DNA from: G963668605 sp963668605
GTDB lineage: Bacteria; Acidobacteriota; Terriglobia; Bryobacterales; Bryobacteraceae
Reading direction: 5' to 3'
DNA length: 64,000 nt
NCBI GenBank assembly: GCA_963668605.1
Contig: OY764903.1
Span: 4,774,001 to 4,838,000, forward strand
The stretch's first letter is position 1. Each line of letters opens with the position of its first letter. A model generated the notes under the pieces. That model had not been told where the DNA came from. It did no database searches and saw only the letters and a program-made list of their open reading frames with translations. The position numbers and the translations under genes were made by a program. Below are positions 1 through 8,246 of this stretch, piece by piece.

Positions 1-1
1 G

Positions 2-3000
2 AACGTCGAGGTGAGTGTCGACGAGCGCCTCGAACTGGACTTCCGGCTCGAGGTCGGCAACGTGAACACAACGGTCGTGGTCACTGCGGAATCGACCATG
101 CTCGATACCGCCTCACCTTCAATCGGCATGGTCGTGGACGAGAAGCAGGTAGCGGAGTTGCCGATCGCGGGCGGTAACGCGTTTTATCTGGCGCGTCTCA
201 CGCCCGGCGTAATGGCGACCGGAGGACACAGCCCGGGTAATCCTTTCGATCTCGGCCACGCTTCGGGCAGCATCGTCGTAAACGGGACGCGCAGCGGCTC
301 AAGCGAAATCTCAGTGGACGGCGCTTCCAGCATGAGCGGGAACAACGCCAGCTTCTCGCCCATGCAGGATCTTGTGCAGGAGTTCAAGATCCAGACGCTG
401 GCCTTTGACGCGAGCGCCGGACACGGCACGGGCGCGATCGTGAATGTGAGCATCAAAGCCGGGACGAACGCGCTGCACGGAACTGGCAGTTTTTTCGATT
501 CGCGAATCCGGGCGAATCCGTGGTTCTATAACAACTACGTCTATGACCCGCGCTCGGGTCCGGTCACCGAAGAGAAGAAAATGCTGGCGGGCAATAGCAC
601 TTGGCTGCACCAGCGTTGGGGCGCAACGATGGGAGGCCCGATCCGCCTGCCGCGGCTCTACGACGGCACGAACAAGACCTTCTGGGTCTTCGGCTATGAA
701 GGCATGTATGTGCGCCGCCAGCCGACTACGCGCGATACGGTGCCGACTCTGGCGGAGCGTGAAGGCGATTTTTCCGCTTTGCTGGCGCTCGCCTCGCGCT
801 ACCAGATTTACGATCCCGCCACGGTCAAGGATAACGGCAACGGCCAGTTCTCCCGGACTCCGCTTCCCGGCAACATTGTGCCCGCTTCGCGCATCTCGCC
901 CGTGGCGCGCAACCTGCTCGCTTACTATCCGAAACCCAACGCGGCTGCGACGGCCGACGGCCACGACAATTTCTTTCGCATCTACGACGAGAACAAGGAC
1001 TACCGCACGTTTCTCGCGCGCGTCGATCACACGTTCAGCGAAAACCACCGCGTGTACTTTCGCATGAATAATAGCTGGTTCGGCAATCGCGTGCAAAAGC
1101 TGCCCACTCTCGCTGTGGGCGACGTGACGGATCGCCCTTCGTGGGGCGGCGTGATCGACGACGTCCTGGTGTTGGGTCCGCGAATGCTGCTCAATTTGCG
1201 CTATGGCTTCTCGTACATGAATCTGGTCACCTCGCGCTATAGCCAGGGCTTCGACATCACCACGCTCGGCCTGCCGCACAGCCTGGCGGACGAGATTGCG
1301 AGGAAAGGCAACGCGGCGGGCATGGCTTTTCCGTTAATTACTGTCGAAAACATGGCGGACTTGGGCGACACCGGGGGTTCGACGGCAACGACGGCCTACC
1401 ACACCTGGTTCGGCACTCTGACGCATTTGCTGGGAAGTCACAGCCTGCGGATGGGCGCCGAGTTCCGCCTGATGCGCGAAAACGGTTACAACTACGGCAA
1501 CGTTGCGCCGACTTTCGATTTCGGCACGACGTGGACCAAGGGACCCAATTCGAACTCAGGTGCGGCTGCTATTGGACAGGGTTTTGCCTCGCTGTTGTTC
1601 GGCTTGCCCAGCGGAGGCGGCGTCGATATCAATGCTTCGCGCGCGGAGCAATCCACATTCACCGGGGTCTTCTTCCAGGACGACTGGAAGGCGACGCGCA
1701 AGCTCACAATCAACATGGGCATACGCTACGAGTATGAGAGTCCGACGACGGAACGCTACAACCGCTCGCTGCGCGGATTCGATTTCCAGGTTTCCAATCC
1801 CGTCGAAGCGCAGGCGCGCGCCAATTACGCGCTAGCGCCTATCCCGCAAATTCCCATCGAAGCATTTCGCACGACCGGCGGCCTGACCTTTCCGGGCGCC
1901 AACGGCCTGCCGCGCGGGTTGTGGAATTCCGACAAGAACAACTTCGCGCCACGCTTCGGGCTGGCCTATCGCCTCAACAATAAGACCGTGATTCGCTCCG
2001 GCTACGGCGTCTTTCACGGCATCACCGGGATCGACCGGCGGGACGTCAATCAGGGCGGCTTCAACCAGACCACCCCGTTTGTCGCGAGTCTGACGAACGG
2101 CATCACCTATCGCGCCACACTCTCGGATCCCTTCCCCGACGGGATTCAGAATCAGAGCGGCGCGAGCGCGGGCCTGTTGACACAGTTGGGCAAGTCGGCC
2201 ACGTACTTTAATGAAGACTTGCGCACACTCTACATGCAGCGCTGGACGCTCTCCGTACAGCGCCAACTGCCGAAGCGTGTCGTGCTGGACCTGACGTATG
2301 TCGGCAACCGGGGAACGAAGTTGAGCGCCAACCGTCAACTGGACGCGACACCACGCGAGTATCTTTCGACCTCGCCCGTGCGCGACCAGCCGGCGATTGA
2401 CTTTCTCGGCGCACAAGTGACGAACCCCTTCGCGGGGATGCAGGAGTTTTTCGGCACGAATCTCTACGCCACACGCATCGCGCGCTCGCAACTGCTGCGG
2501 CCGTATCCGCAGTTTACCGGCATTACCGTGGACCTGCCCGTCGGGTATTCTTACTTCCATTCGATGCAGGTGCTCGCGCAGAAGCGCTTCTCGCACGGCG
2601 CATCGTTCCAGTTCGCCTACACGTTCTCGAAGTTCATGGAGGCCACGTCGTTCCTGAACCAGACCGACCTGCGTCCCGAAAAGGTCGTCTCCGATCAGGA
2701 CCATCCGCACCGCATCGTACTCAGCGGAAGCTACGAGTTGCCGTTCGGACGAGGCCGCCATTTCCTGCGAAATGCGCACGGAATCTTGAACGGAATCATT
2801 GGCGGATGGCAGGCGCAAGGCTGGTACGAAGGGCAATCCGGCCAGGCGCTCGGATTCGGCAATATGATCCTCTACGGCACACTCCAGGATATTCCGCTGC
2901 CCGTTTCCGAGCGCAAGGTCGAGCGTTGGTTCAACACCGGCGCCGGCTTTGAGACAACGACGAACAAGCTACCGGCCAGCAACATCCGCACCGTTTCGAC

Positions 3001-3238
3001 GCGCTTTAACAACATTCGTAGCGACGGCACGAACAACATGGATCTGTCGGTCTTCAAGACTTTCCGCATAACGGAAAAGCTGCGTGCGCAAGCGCGCATG
3101 GAGTCCTACAATTCGCTCAACCATGCGCAATTCGCCAATCCGAACGTCACGCCCACGAATGCCGCGTTTGGCACAGTGACGGCGGAAAAAGGGCACGGCC
3201 AGCGCCAGATCACGTTCGCGATGAAACTGATGTTCTAG
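2..3238 (+). CDS. TonB-dependent receptor, Oar-like (5' truncated by window edge)
   Basis: Outer-membrane receptor of the carboxypeptidase-regulatory-domain/Oar type. The frame is open from base 2, so the N-terminus (signal peptide and most of the Ig-like CarboxypepD_reg domain) lies outside the window; the first residues seen (VSVDERLELDFRLEVG) are the end of that domain. The plug follows (VDEKQVAELPIAGG, LARLTPGV), then a long barrel with many aromatic-rich strands, ending in ITFAMKLMF with the terminal Phe expected for BAM-dependent insertion. About 1,078 residues are present. The substrate cannot be told; Oar proteins are numerous in Solibacter-like genomes and often linked to polymer uptake. 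It converges on the SPFH gene. Confidence 0.9.
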   Translation, partial: NVEVSVDERLELDFRLEVGNVNTTVVVTAESTMLDTASPSIGMVVDEKQVAELPIAGGNAFYLARLTPGVMATGGHSPGNPFDLGHASGSIVVNGTRSGSSEISVDGASSMSGNNASFSPMQDLVQEFKIQTLAFDASAGHGTGAIVNVSIKAGTNALHGTGSFFDSRIRANPWFYNNYVYDPRSGPVTEEKKMLAGNSTWLHQRWGATMGGPIRLPRLYDGTNKTFWVFGYEGMYVRRQPTTRDTVPTLAEREGDFSALLALASRYQIYDPATVKDNGNGQFSRTPLPGNIVPASRISPVARNLLAYYPKPNAAATADGHDNFFRIYDENKDYRTFLARVDHTFSENHRVYFRMNNSWFGNRVQKLPTLAVGDVTDRPSWGGVIDDVLVLGPRMLLNLRYGFSYMNLVTSRYSQGFDITTLGLPHSLADEIARKGNAAGMAFPLITVENMADLGDTGGSTATTAYHTWFGTLTHLLGSHSLRMGAEFRLMRENGYNYGNVAPTFDFGTTWTKGPNSNSGAAAIGQGFASLLFGLPSGGGVDINASRAEQSTFTGVFFQDDWKATRKLTINMGIRYEYESPTTERYNRSLRGFDFQVSNPVEAQARANYALAPIPQIPIEAFRTTGGLTFPGANGLPRGLWNSDKNNFAPRFGLAYRLNNKTVIRSGYGVFHGITGIDRRDVNQGGFNQTTPFVASLTNGITYRATLSDPFPDGIQNQSGASAGLLTQLGKSATYFNEDLRTLYMQRWTLSVQRQLPKRVVLDLTYVGNRGTKLSANRQLDATPREYLSTSPVRDQPAIDFLGAQVTNPFAGMQEFFGTNLYATRIARSQLLRPYPQFTGITVDLPVGYSYFHSMQVLAQKRFSHGASFQFAYTFSKFMEATSFLNQTDLRPEKVVSDQDHPHRIVLSGSYELPFGRGRHFLRNAHGILNGIIGGWQAQGWYEGQSGQALGFGNMILYGTLQDIPLPVSERKVERWFNTGAGFETTTNKLPASNIRTVSTRFNNIRSDGTNNMDLSVFKTFRITEKLRAQARMESYNSLNHAQFANPNVTPTNAAFGTVTAEKGHGQRQITFAMKLMF

Positions 3239-3263
3239 TTGAAATCCATCGGAACATGCGCAT

Positions 3264-4184
3264 CTATTGCTGCGTTGGAGTCTTGCCCAGCGCCGTCGTG
3301 GCGAGCATCCCGCCGAGGCCCATGGTCTCCACCGCCGATGACGGCACGATAACCATGGCGCCTTTCTCCTTGATCGCTTCATAGAGCATGTTCATCGCGC
3401 GCAGATGTAGCGCCACGGGATTGTCCCGGTACACCTCGGCCGCCAGCGCGAATTTGCTGGAGATCTCGGTTTCCGCAGTGCCCAGAATGATGCGCGCCTG
3501 GCGTTCGCGCTCGGCCTGAGCCTGGCGCGACATCGCGTCTTCGAGCGCCGCGGGGATATGCACGTCGCGGATCTCGACCGACTGCACGGTGATGCCCCAT
3601 GGGTTCGTCTTCTCATCGAGAATTTTCTGGAGTTCGCGCCCCAGCATCTCCCGCTCGGTAATCATCTGCGCCAGGTCGTGCCGGCCTATCGATTCGCGTA
3701 GACCGGTCTGCGCGCTCAGTGTGATCGCCTGCTGAAAATCCTGAACTTCGAGCAGACACTTTTCCGCGTTCCAGATCACCCAGAAGACGATGGCGTCGAC
3801 GTTGACGGGCACTGTATCGCGCGTGAGCGCCGACTCCGCGCTGACGTCAGTGACGCGCACGCGCTGATCAACGGATTTTGTGATCGTCTCGATGATCGGA
3901 ATGATGCGGAAGAGACCGGGCCCGCGCAGTCCCTTGTATCTCCCGAAGCGCAACACCGCCATCTTTTCCCACTGCTTGGCCACCTTAATCGAGAACAGGC
4001 AGTAGAGTCCCAGAAGGAGGCCGGCCAGGATCGGCCACGGCCTATGGAGCGCGGCCGCCGACACGGCTCCCGCGATCACGGACAAAGCGAACAGCGCTGC
4101 GCCGATCGGGCTGACCACTTGCCAATCGGGCAGTTCCGCCCCGCGTCCCTCCAACTTTCCGGCAAACGTTGGTATCGTTACCAT
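3264..4184 (-). CDS. SPFH/Band 7 (slipin/stomatin-like) membrane protein
   Basis: 306 aa. Two hydrophobic helices lie at about residues 28-48 and 50-66 (LFALSVIAGAVSAAAL, ILAGLLLGLYCLF), followed by the Band 7 core (AVLRFGRYKGLRGPGLFRIIP, SVDQRVRVTDV, DAIVFWVIW). A charged helical stretch (DAMSRQAQAERERQARI) typical of SPFH oligomerisation comes next, and the tail is hydrophobic and Gly-rich. Such proteins form membrane microdomain scaffolds and often govern a partner protease; no NfeD partner is adjacent. The ATG lies 1 bp after the stop of the GntR regulator, so the two are surely co-transcribed and probably translationally coupled. Family assignment is sure; the specific role is not known. 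Confidence 0.9.
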   Translation of the reverse strand: MVTIPTFAGKLEGRGAELPDWQVVSPIGAALFALSVIAGAVSAAALHRPWPILAGLLLGLYCLFSIKVAKQWEKMAVLRFGRYKGLRGPGLFRIIPIIETITKSVDQRVRVTDVSAESALTRDTVPVNVDAIVFWVIWNAEKCLLEVQDFQQAITLSAQTGLRESIGRHDLAQMITEREMLGRELQKILDEKTNPWGITVQSVEIRDVHIPAALEDAMSRQAQAERERQARIILGTAETEISSKFALAAEVYRDNPVALHLRAMNMLYEAIKEKGAMVIVPSSAVETMGLGGMLATTALGKTPTQQ

Positions 4185-4185
4185 C

Positions 4186-4593
4186 TCAGTTCCCTTTCTC
4201 TGCTTCCGGAAACATTTCCTTCAGCATCTCGATCACTTCCCTCACGGAAAAGCCTTCGCCGCCGGCTCGAGCCACGAACTCCGAGACCAGTTGAGAGCGC
4301 CTGCGCTGCCGCTCTACATCGCTCGCACTCACCTCCTGGCCAGGTGCGATGAATGTGCCGCTGCCCTGCTGCGTCGTCAGGACGCCCCGGATTTCCAGCT
4401 CGCGATAGGCACGCACGACAGTATTCGGATTCACCGAGAGATCCACGGCGAGCTGCCGCACGGTGGGCAACTGATCGCCTGCGGCCAGCGCGCCGGATGC
4501 GATCGCCGAGAGCACTTGATCGATGATCTGGCGGTAGAACGGAACCCCGCTACGCGCGTCGATTTGGATTCGAAATGGCGTCGCCGGGATCAT
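4186..4593 (-). CDS. GntR-family transcriptional regulator, YtrA-like
   Basis: 135 aa, the short YtrA form. A winged helix at about residues 10-78 (RSGVPFYRQIIDQVLSAI, GDQLPTVRQLAVDLSVNPNT, GSGTF) is followed by only a short C-terminal helical tail (about 55 residues), too small for a ligand-binding FadR/HutC/UTRA domain. YtrA-type repressors usually control an adjacent membrane-protein or ABC-transporter operon and themselves. Here the only downstream gene in the operon is the SPFH protein 1 bp away. An inverted repeat inside its own promoter (4606-4625) fits autorepression. Confidence 0.9.
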   Translation of the reverse strand: MIPATPFRIQIDARSGVPFYRQIIDQVLSAIASGALAAGDQLPTVRQLAVDLSVNPNTVVRAYRELEIRGVLTTQQGSGTFIAPGQEVSASDVERQRRRSQLVSEFVARAGGEGFSVREVIEMLKEMFPEAEKGN

Positions 4594-4603
4594 CTAGTTA
4601 ACT

Positions 4604-4632
4604 AGTGTACTGGTTGACTAGTACATTGTCAA
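4604..4632 (-). promoter_or_regulatory. Sigma70-type promoter of the GntR-SPFH operon
   Basis: On the minus strand a perfect TTGACA (4632-4627) is followed by a 17-bp spacer and TACACT (4609-4604). The expected transcription start is near 4597, only about 4 nt before the GntR ATG (4593), so the mRNA would be leaderless or nearly so. No Shine-Dalgarno sequence can fit. Position and spacing are read directly; activity is inferred. Confidence 0.7.
4606..4625. promoter_or_regulatory. Putative GntR operator (inverted repeat TGTACT-N8-AGTACA)
   Basis: Exact 6-bp arms TGTACT (4606-4611) and AGTACA (4620-4625) sit precisely over the -35/-10 spacer and part of the -10 element of the GntR promoter. 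A GTGTA/TACAC-like palindrome at the own promoter is what is generally seen for YtrA-type regulators, so autorepression by steric block is the simplest reading. Confidence 0.6.
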
Positions 4633-4688
4633 TAGAAAAATATCAGTAGGGTGATTGATAGAGGAATCCTGGGAGGAGAAAGGAAGAC

Positions 4689-4713
4689 GGGGCCGGGCGA
4701 AAAACCCGGCCCC
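4689..4713 (-). terminator. Rho-independent terminator after rplQ
   Basis: A perfect 9-bp GC stem (GGGGCCGGG / CCCGGCCCC) with a 7-nt loop lies just past the rplQ stop. It is followed on the minus strand by a pyrimidine-rich tract (CGTCTTCCTTTCTCC), not a pure U-run. It closes the 35-gene ribosomal block and separates it from the GntR promoter. Confidence 0.75.
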
Positions 4714-4723
4714 GAGGGGAAAA

Positions 4724-5188
4724 CTATGCGGTCGGCTCTTGGCCTTCTGCTTCTTCGTGCTCGCGGCCCTCTTTGATGGCCTTGAGGCGCTCTTCACGGC
4801 GTTTGGCGCGTTCCGCGGCGCGTTTGACAAGCTCGGAACCGACAAACTCAAGCATGACGGTCTCGGCGCCGTCGCCCTTGCGGGGTCCGAGGCGCACGAT
4901 GCGTGTGTAGCCGCCGTTGCGTTGGCCGAAGCGGGAGCCTAACTTCTCAAACAGCTTCTGCACCGAAGCTGGGGTAAGCAGAAACGAAGCGGCCTGGCGG
5001 CGCGCATGCAGGGTATCGCGTTTGGCGAGCGTGATCATCTTCTCGACCAGCGGCTTGACGGCTTTCGCCTTGGGCACTGTGGTCACGACGCGCTCCTCGA
5101 GAATCACGCTGGTGACGAGGTTTCGCAGGAGCAATTTGCGGGCGCCCACGTCCCGCTTCAGTTTAAAGCCAGCTACCTTATGTCTCAT
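4724..5188 (-). CDS. rplQ: 50S ribosomal protein L17
   Basis: 154 aa, last gene of the ribosomal block. The core (MRHKVAGFKLKRDVGARKLL, LITLAKR-type helix, GGYTRIVRLGPRKGDGAE) is standard L17, which lines the exit tunnel region of the 50S subunit. After about residue 118 there is a roughly 35-residue highly charged tail (ERAKRREERLKAIKEG... ending in EEAEGQEPTA) that E. coli L17 does not share in this form; low complexity suggests disorder. It lies 9 bp after rpoA and before the hairpin terminator. Confidence 0.97.
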   Translation of the reverse strand: MRHKVAGFKLKRDVGARKLLLRNLVTSVILEERVVTTVPKAKAVKPLVEKMITLAKRDTLHARRQAASFLLTPASVQKLFEKLGSRFGQRNGGYTRIVRLGPRKGDGAETVMLEFVGSELVKRAAERAKRREERLKAIKEGREHEEAEGQEPTA

Positions 5189-5197
5189 GTTGATACC

Positions 5198-6259
5198 CTA
5201 CTCGTTCATTCCGTTCAGATCCTCTTCCGCCTCTGCGCCGCCGGTCGAATCCGGGAGGGCGCCAATCGAGGCGGGTGTCCCGCTCGGGCTGACCAGGCGG
5301 CCCTGCGAGTCGATCTTCATACCGAAGCCCAACCCGAGTCCGCCGAGGATCTCTTTGATTTCGTTCAATGATTTGCGGCCGAAGTTCTTGGTGCGGAGCA
5401 TTTCCGCCTCGGACCGCTGCACCAGATCACCGATGCTCTGAATATTCGCGTTCTTGAGGCAGTTGTAGGAACGAACACTCAGTTCCAACTCCTCGACAGA
5501 CCGGTTAAGAACCTCGTTCATCTGGCTCTGTGCGCGCTCGGCCGGCTCTTCGAGAACTTCGGAGATTTCCTCGAAGTTGATGAAGATCGACATGTGGTCT
5601 TTGAGCAGCTTGGCTGCCTGGCCGATGGCGTCTTGCGGCGAGATGGCGCCGTTGGTCCAGACTTCGATCGTCAACTTGTCGTAGTCAGTCATCTGCCCGA
5701 GGCGGGCCGCTTCGACCGCGTAGTTTACTTTGCGAACCGGGGAATGCACCGAATCGATCGGCATATAGCCCACGGGGAGGTCTTCGTCGTAGTTGCGATC
5801 CGCGCTCACATAGCCGCGTCCCGAACGCAGACGCATCTCGATGTTGAGCTTGCCGCCTTCGCCAACGGTGGCGATGTGCATGTTGCGGTCGAGCACTTCG
5901 ATTTCGTGGTCGGTTTCGATCTGACCACTCAGCACTTCGCAGGGCCCAACAGCGGTAACACGCACGATCTTCGTACTGTCGCTCGCCATTTTGAAGGGCA
6001 CTTGCTTGAGGTTGAGAATGATGTCGGTGGCGTCCTCGACCACACCCGGGATCGGGCTGAACTCGTGCGCCACGCCATCGATCCGCACCGCGGTAATCGC
6101 GGCGCCCTCGATGGAGCTGAGCAGGACGCGGCGCAGGCCCGTTCCGATGGTGGTTCCGAAACCACGCTCGAAGGGCTGCGCCCAGAACATTCCGTACCGC
6201 TCTGTAAGAGAGTCGGTATTGGCCACTAATCGCTTTGGTTTCTGAAAGCCCTTGAACAT
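5198..6259 (-). CDS. rpoA: DNA-directed RNA polymerase subunit alpha
   Basis: 353 aa. The N-terminal domain for dimerisation and beta/beta' assembly spans about residues 1-240 (PFERGFGTTIGTGLRRVLLSS, EGAAITAVRIDGVAHEFS). A linker leads to the C-terminal domain (VEELELSVRSYNCLKNANI, RTKNFGRKSLNEIKEIL) that contacts UP elements and activators. An acidic tail of about 40 residues follows the CTD. It sits between rpsD and rplQ as in the classical alpha operon, 13 bp after rpsD. Confidence 0.98.
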   Translation of the reverse strand: MFKGFQKPKRLVANTDSLTERYGMFWAQPFERGFGTTIGTGLRRVLLSSIEGAAITAVRIDGVAHEFSPIPGVVEDATDIILNLKQVPFKMASDSTKIVRVTAVGPCEVLSGQIETDHEIEVLDRNMHIATVGEGGKLNIEMRLRSGRGYVSADRNYDEDLPVGYMPIDSVHSPVRKVNYAVEAARLGQMTDYDKLTIEVWTNGAISPQDAIGQAAKLLKDHMSIFINFEEISEVLEEPAERAQSQMNEVLNRSVEELELSVRSYNCLKNANIQSIGDLVQRSEAEMLRTKNFGRKSLNEIKEILGGLGLGFGMKIDSQGRLVSPSGTPASIGALPDSTGGAEAEEDLNGMNE

Positions 6260-6272
6260 CGCTGTCTCCTTG

Positions 6273-6905
6273 TTACTTCGAGTACAACTCGACGATGAGC
6301 TGCTCGTTCAACTGGATCTGAACCAATTCTTCACGTTTCGGAATGCCGAGCACGCGCGCCTTCAGCGCTTCGCGGTCCACTTCCAGCCAGTTCGGCGTGG
6401 GAGCGTGGGCGGTGGCGTCGCGGGCTGCGAGAATCGTCGGATTTTCCTTGCTCTTCGGACGCACTTCGACGACATCGTTCGGCTTAACCATGAACGAAGG
6501 GATATTGACCTTGCGGCCGTTTACCTGGATGTGGCCATGGCGCACGATCTGGCGCGATTGCGCGCGGCTGGTGCCGAAGCCCATCCGGTAAATCACGCTG
6601 TCGAGCCGGCGTTCCAACATGTTCAACATGTTTTCGCCGGTGATGCCCTTCATCTTGGCGGCCTTCTCGAACAGGTTGCGGAACTGTAGTTCGAGCACTC
6701 CGTAATAGCGGCGGGTCTTTTGTTTCTCGCGAAGCTGGAGTCCGTAGCCGACGATCTTCGGTTTGCGGTCCTTACCATGCTGCCCCGGGGGGAAGTTGCG
6801 CTTTTCGATGGCGCACTTCTCGGTGTGGCAGCGTTCGCCTTTCAGAAACAACTTCGTGCCCTCACGCCGGCACAGCCGGCAAACCGGGCCATTATATCTA
6901 GCCAA
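6273..6905 (-). CDS. rpsD: 30S ribosomal protein S4
   Basis: 210 aa. Primary 16S rRNA binder and, in many bacteria, autogenous repressor of its own operon. The N-terminus retains a four-cysteine zinc site (CRLC at 9-12, then Cys26 and Cys31), the C+ form of S4. The S4 RNA-binding fold follows (RRLDSVIYRMGFGTSRAQSR, VRHGHIQVNGRKVNIPSF). The 112-nt gap separating it from rpsK is the largest in this part of the block and may carry an S4-responsive leader. Confidence 0.98.
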   Translation of the reverse strand: MARYNGPVCRLCRREGTKLFLKGERCHTEKCAIEKRNFPPGQHGKDRKPKIVGYGLQLREKQKTRRYYGVLELQFRNLFEKAAKMKGITGENMLNMLERRLDSVIYRMGFGTSRAQSRQIVRHGHIQVNGRKVNIPSFMVKPNDVVEVRPKSKENPTILAARDATAHAPTPNWLEVDREALKARVLGIPKREELVQIQLNEQLIVELYSK

Positions 6906-7017
6906 TGTAGTCTCTCCTTACCTGTTTCTTCCGATCAGGTGCAGTTTACAGCCACGAGGGGCTTTCATCCTGCTTTTCAGACACATCGACCCGTGAGGAT
7001 CCATGCGTCAACAAAAA

Positions 7018-7425
7018 TCAAACTCTGCGCTTCTTCGGCGGGCGGCAACCGTTGTGCGGCATCGGCGTGCGGTCCTTGATGGCCCGAACTTCAATGCCGG
7101 CAGTTGCCAAGGCGCGGACAGCGGATTCGCGACCGGCGCCCGGTCCGCTGACGCGAACCTCGACCGTGCGCATCCCGAATTCCTTCACCTTGTTCGCAGC
7201 CGTGAGCGATGCCTGCTGCGCGGCAAACGGGGTTCCCTTGCGGGAGCCGCGGAAACCGAGCGAGCCCGAACTCGACCAGGACAGAACGTTGCCGATAGGA
7301 TCGGTGAACGTGATGATCGTGTTGTTGAAGGACGCCTGCACGTGGACGATCCCAGAGGAAATAGTCCTCTTTTCACGCTTCTTGAACGACTTCTTTTTCG
7401 TGCTTTTTGCTGGTGCTTTAGCCAT
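7018..7425 (-). CDS. rpsK: 30S ribosomal protein S11
   Basis: 135 aa, platform protein of the 30S subunit. A lysine-rich N-terminus is followed by the conserved core (GIVHVQASFNNTIITFTDP, GNVLSWSSSGSLGFRGSRKG, PFAAQQAS) and the C-terminal signature (HNGCRPPKKRRV). It lies 15 bp after rpsM. Length is normal for the family and no anomaly is seen. Confidence 0.98.
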   Translation of the reverse strand: MAKAPAKSTKKKSFKKREKRTISSGIVHVQASFNNTIITFTDPIGNVLSWSSSGSLGFRGSRKGTPFAAQQASLTAANKVKEFGMRTVEVRVSGPGAGRESAVRALATAGIEVRAIKDRTPMPHNGCRPPKKRRV

Positions 7426-7440
7426 TGGGAACCCTGGTTA

Positions 7441-7827
7441 CTATGTCTTTCCGGTGGCTTTCTTCTTGTTTGCCACTGTGCCGCGCCGCGGGCCCTTGCG
7501 GGTGCGGGCGTTGGTGTGAGAGCGCTGGCCGCGGACCGGCAGGCTGCGGCGGTGCCGCATACCACGGTAGGAGCCCATCTCGATCAGCCGCTTGATGTTG
7601 AGCGAAATCTCCTTGCGCAGGTCGCCTTCGACGGAGCCTTCGTCTTCGAGGATCTGACGAATCCGGCTGACTTCGTCTTCGTCCAGATCCGCGATCTTCT
7701 TACTGAAATCGATCCCCGCACGATACAGGATCGACTTCGAGCGAGTTCGCCCAATCCCGTAAATGTAGGTCAGGCCGATCTCGGCCCGCTTCTTACTTGG
7801 CAAATCCACGCCTGCAATACGCGCCAT
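7441..7827 (-). CDS. rpsM: 30S ribosomal protein S13
   Basis: 128 aa, head protein of the 30S subunit contacting tRNA and bridging to the 50S. The N-terminus MARIAGVDLPSKKR, the helix-two-turn-helix region (YIYGIGRTRSKSIL) and the C-terminal arginine-rich signature (RGMRHRRSLPVRGQRSHTN, RTRKGPRRGTVANKKK) are all present. It follows rpmJ by 67 bp. Ordinary length and composition. Confidence 0.98.
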   Translation of the reverse strand: MARIAGVDLPSKKRAEIGLTYIYGIGRTRSKSILYRAGIDFSKKIADLDEDEVSRIRQILEDEGSVEGDLRKEISLNIKRLIEMGSYRGMRHRRSLPVRGQRSHTNARTRKGPRRGTVANKKKATGKT

Positions 7828-7894
7828 TCTTTTCTCCGTGTGCTACTTTCAACCTTCGTGGCCCGGGTACGCGGATTCGCTCCGCGCTACGGTC

Positions 7895-8008
7895 CTAGCC
7901 TTGCCGCTGTTTGTGCTTTGGGTTGACACAGATGACACGAACCACGCCCTCGCGGTTGATCACCTTGCACTTGTCGCACATTTTCTTGACTGAAGCTCTA
8001 ACTTTCAT
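7895..8008 (-). CDS. rpmJ: 50S ribosomal protein L36
   Basis: A 37-aa gene below most length cut-offs, found by translating the minus strand between infA and rpsM: MKVRASVKKMCDKCKVINRE followed by GVVRVICVNPKHKQRQG. The zinc ligands Cys11, Cys14, Cys27 and His32 are in place, so this is the C+ form. Its ATG overlaps the infA TGA (ATGA, 8005-8008), which implies translational coupling. Position after infA and before rpsM is the canonical one. Confidence 0.97.
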   Translation of the reverse strand: MKVRASVKKMCDKCKVINREGVVRVICVNPKHKQRQG

Positions 8009-8232
8009 ATCCGTTGTCCTAACAGCTTCGTGATTCGCCCCCGGCCGGCGTCATGCGGGGAGATTTCCATCTCAACCCGGTCGCCAACCCGAAGCCTCAC
8101 GAAACTTCTCTTTGTCGCTCCGGCCAGATGCCCTAGCACCTGCCGAAGGTCCATCAACTCAACCCGGTACATCCCGCTCGGCATCAGCTCAAGGACCTTG
8201 CCCTCAAAGCCGTCCGCCTTCCGGTCGTCCAT
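8005..8232 (-). CDS. infA: Translation initiation factor IF-1
   Basis: 75 aa from the ATG at 8232. A longer GTG start at 8268 would add 12 residues but overlaps map by 22 bp and adds nothing IF-1-like. The OB-fold is recognisable (GKVLELMPSGMYRVEL, VLGHLAGATKRSFVRLRVGD, SPHDAGRGRITKLL), though the strand usually reading ENGH is MDLRQ and the sequence is rather diverged. IF-1 blocks the A site during initiation. The gene is coupled to rpmJ by ATGA and lies 14 bp after map. Confidence 0.9.
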   Translation of the reverse strand: MDDRKADGFEGKVLELMPSGMYRVELMDLRQVLGHLAGATKRSFVRLRVGDRVEMEISPHDAGRGRITKLLGQRI

Positions 8233-8246
8233 AAAATCTGCCCGGT

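Noticed and set aside
311..1279. Long minus-strand frame inside the TonB receptor
   Set aside because: Shadow frame caused by GC-rich codon bias; it is His/Arg/Ala-rich and has no domain, while the plus-strand receptor is certain.
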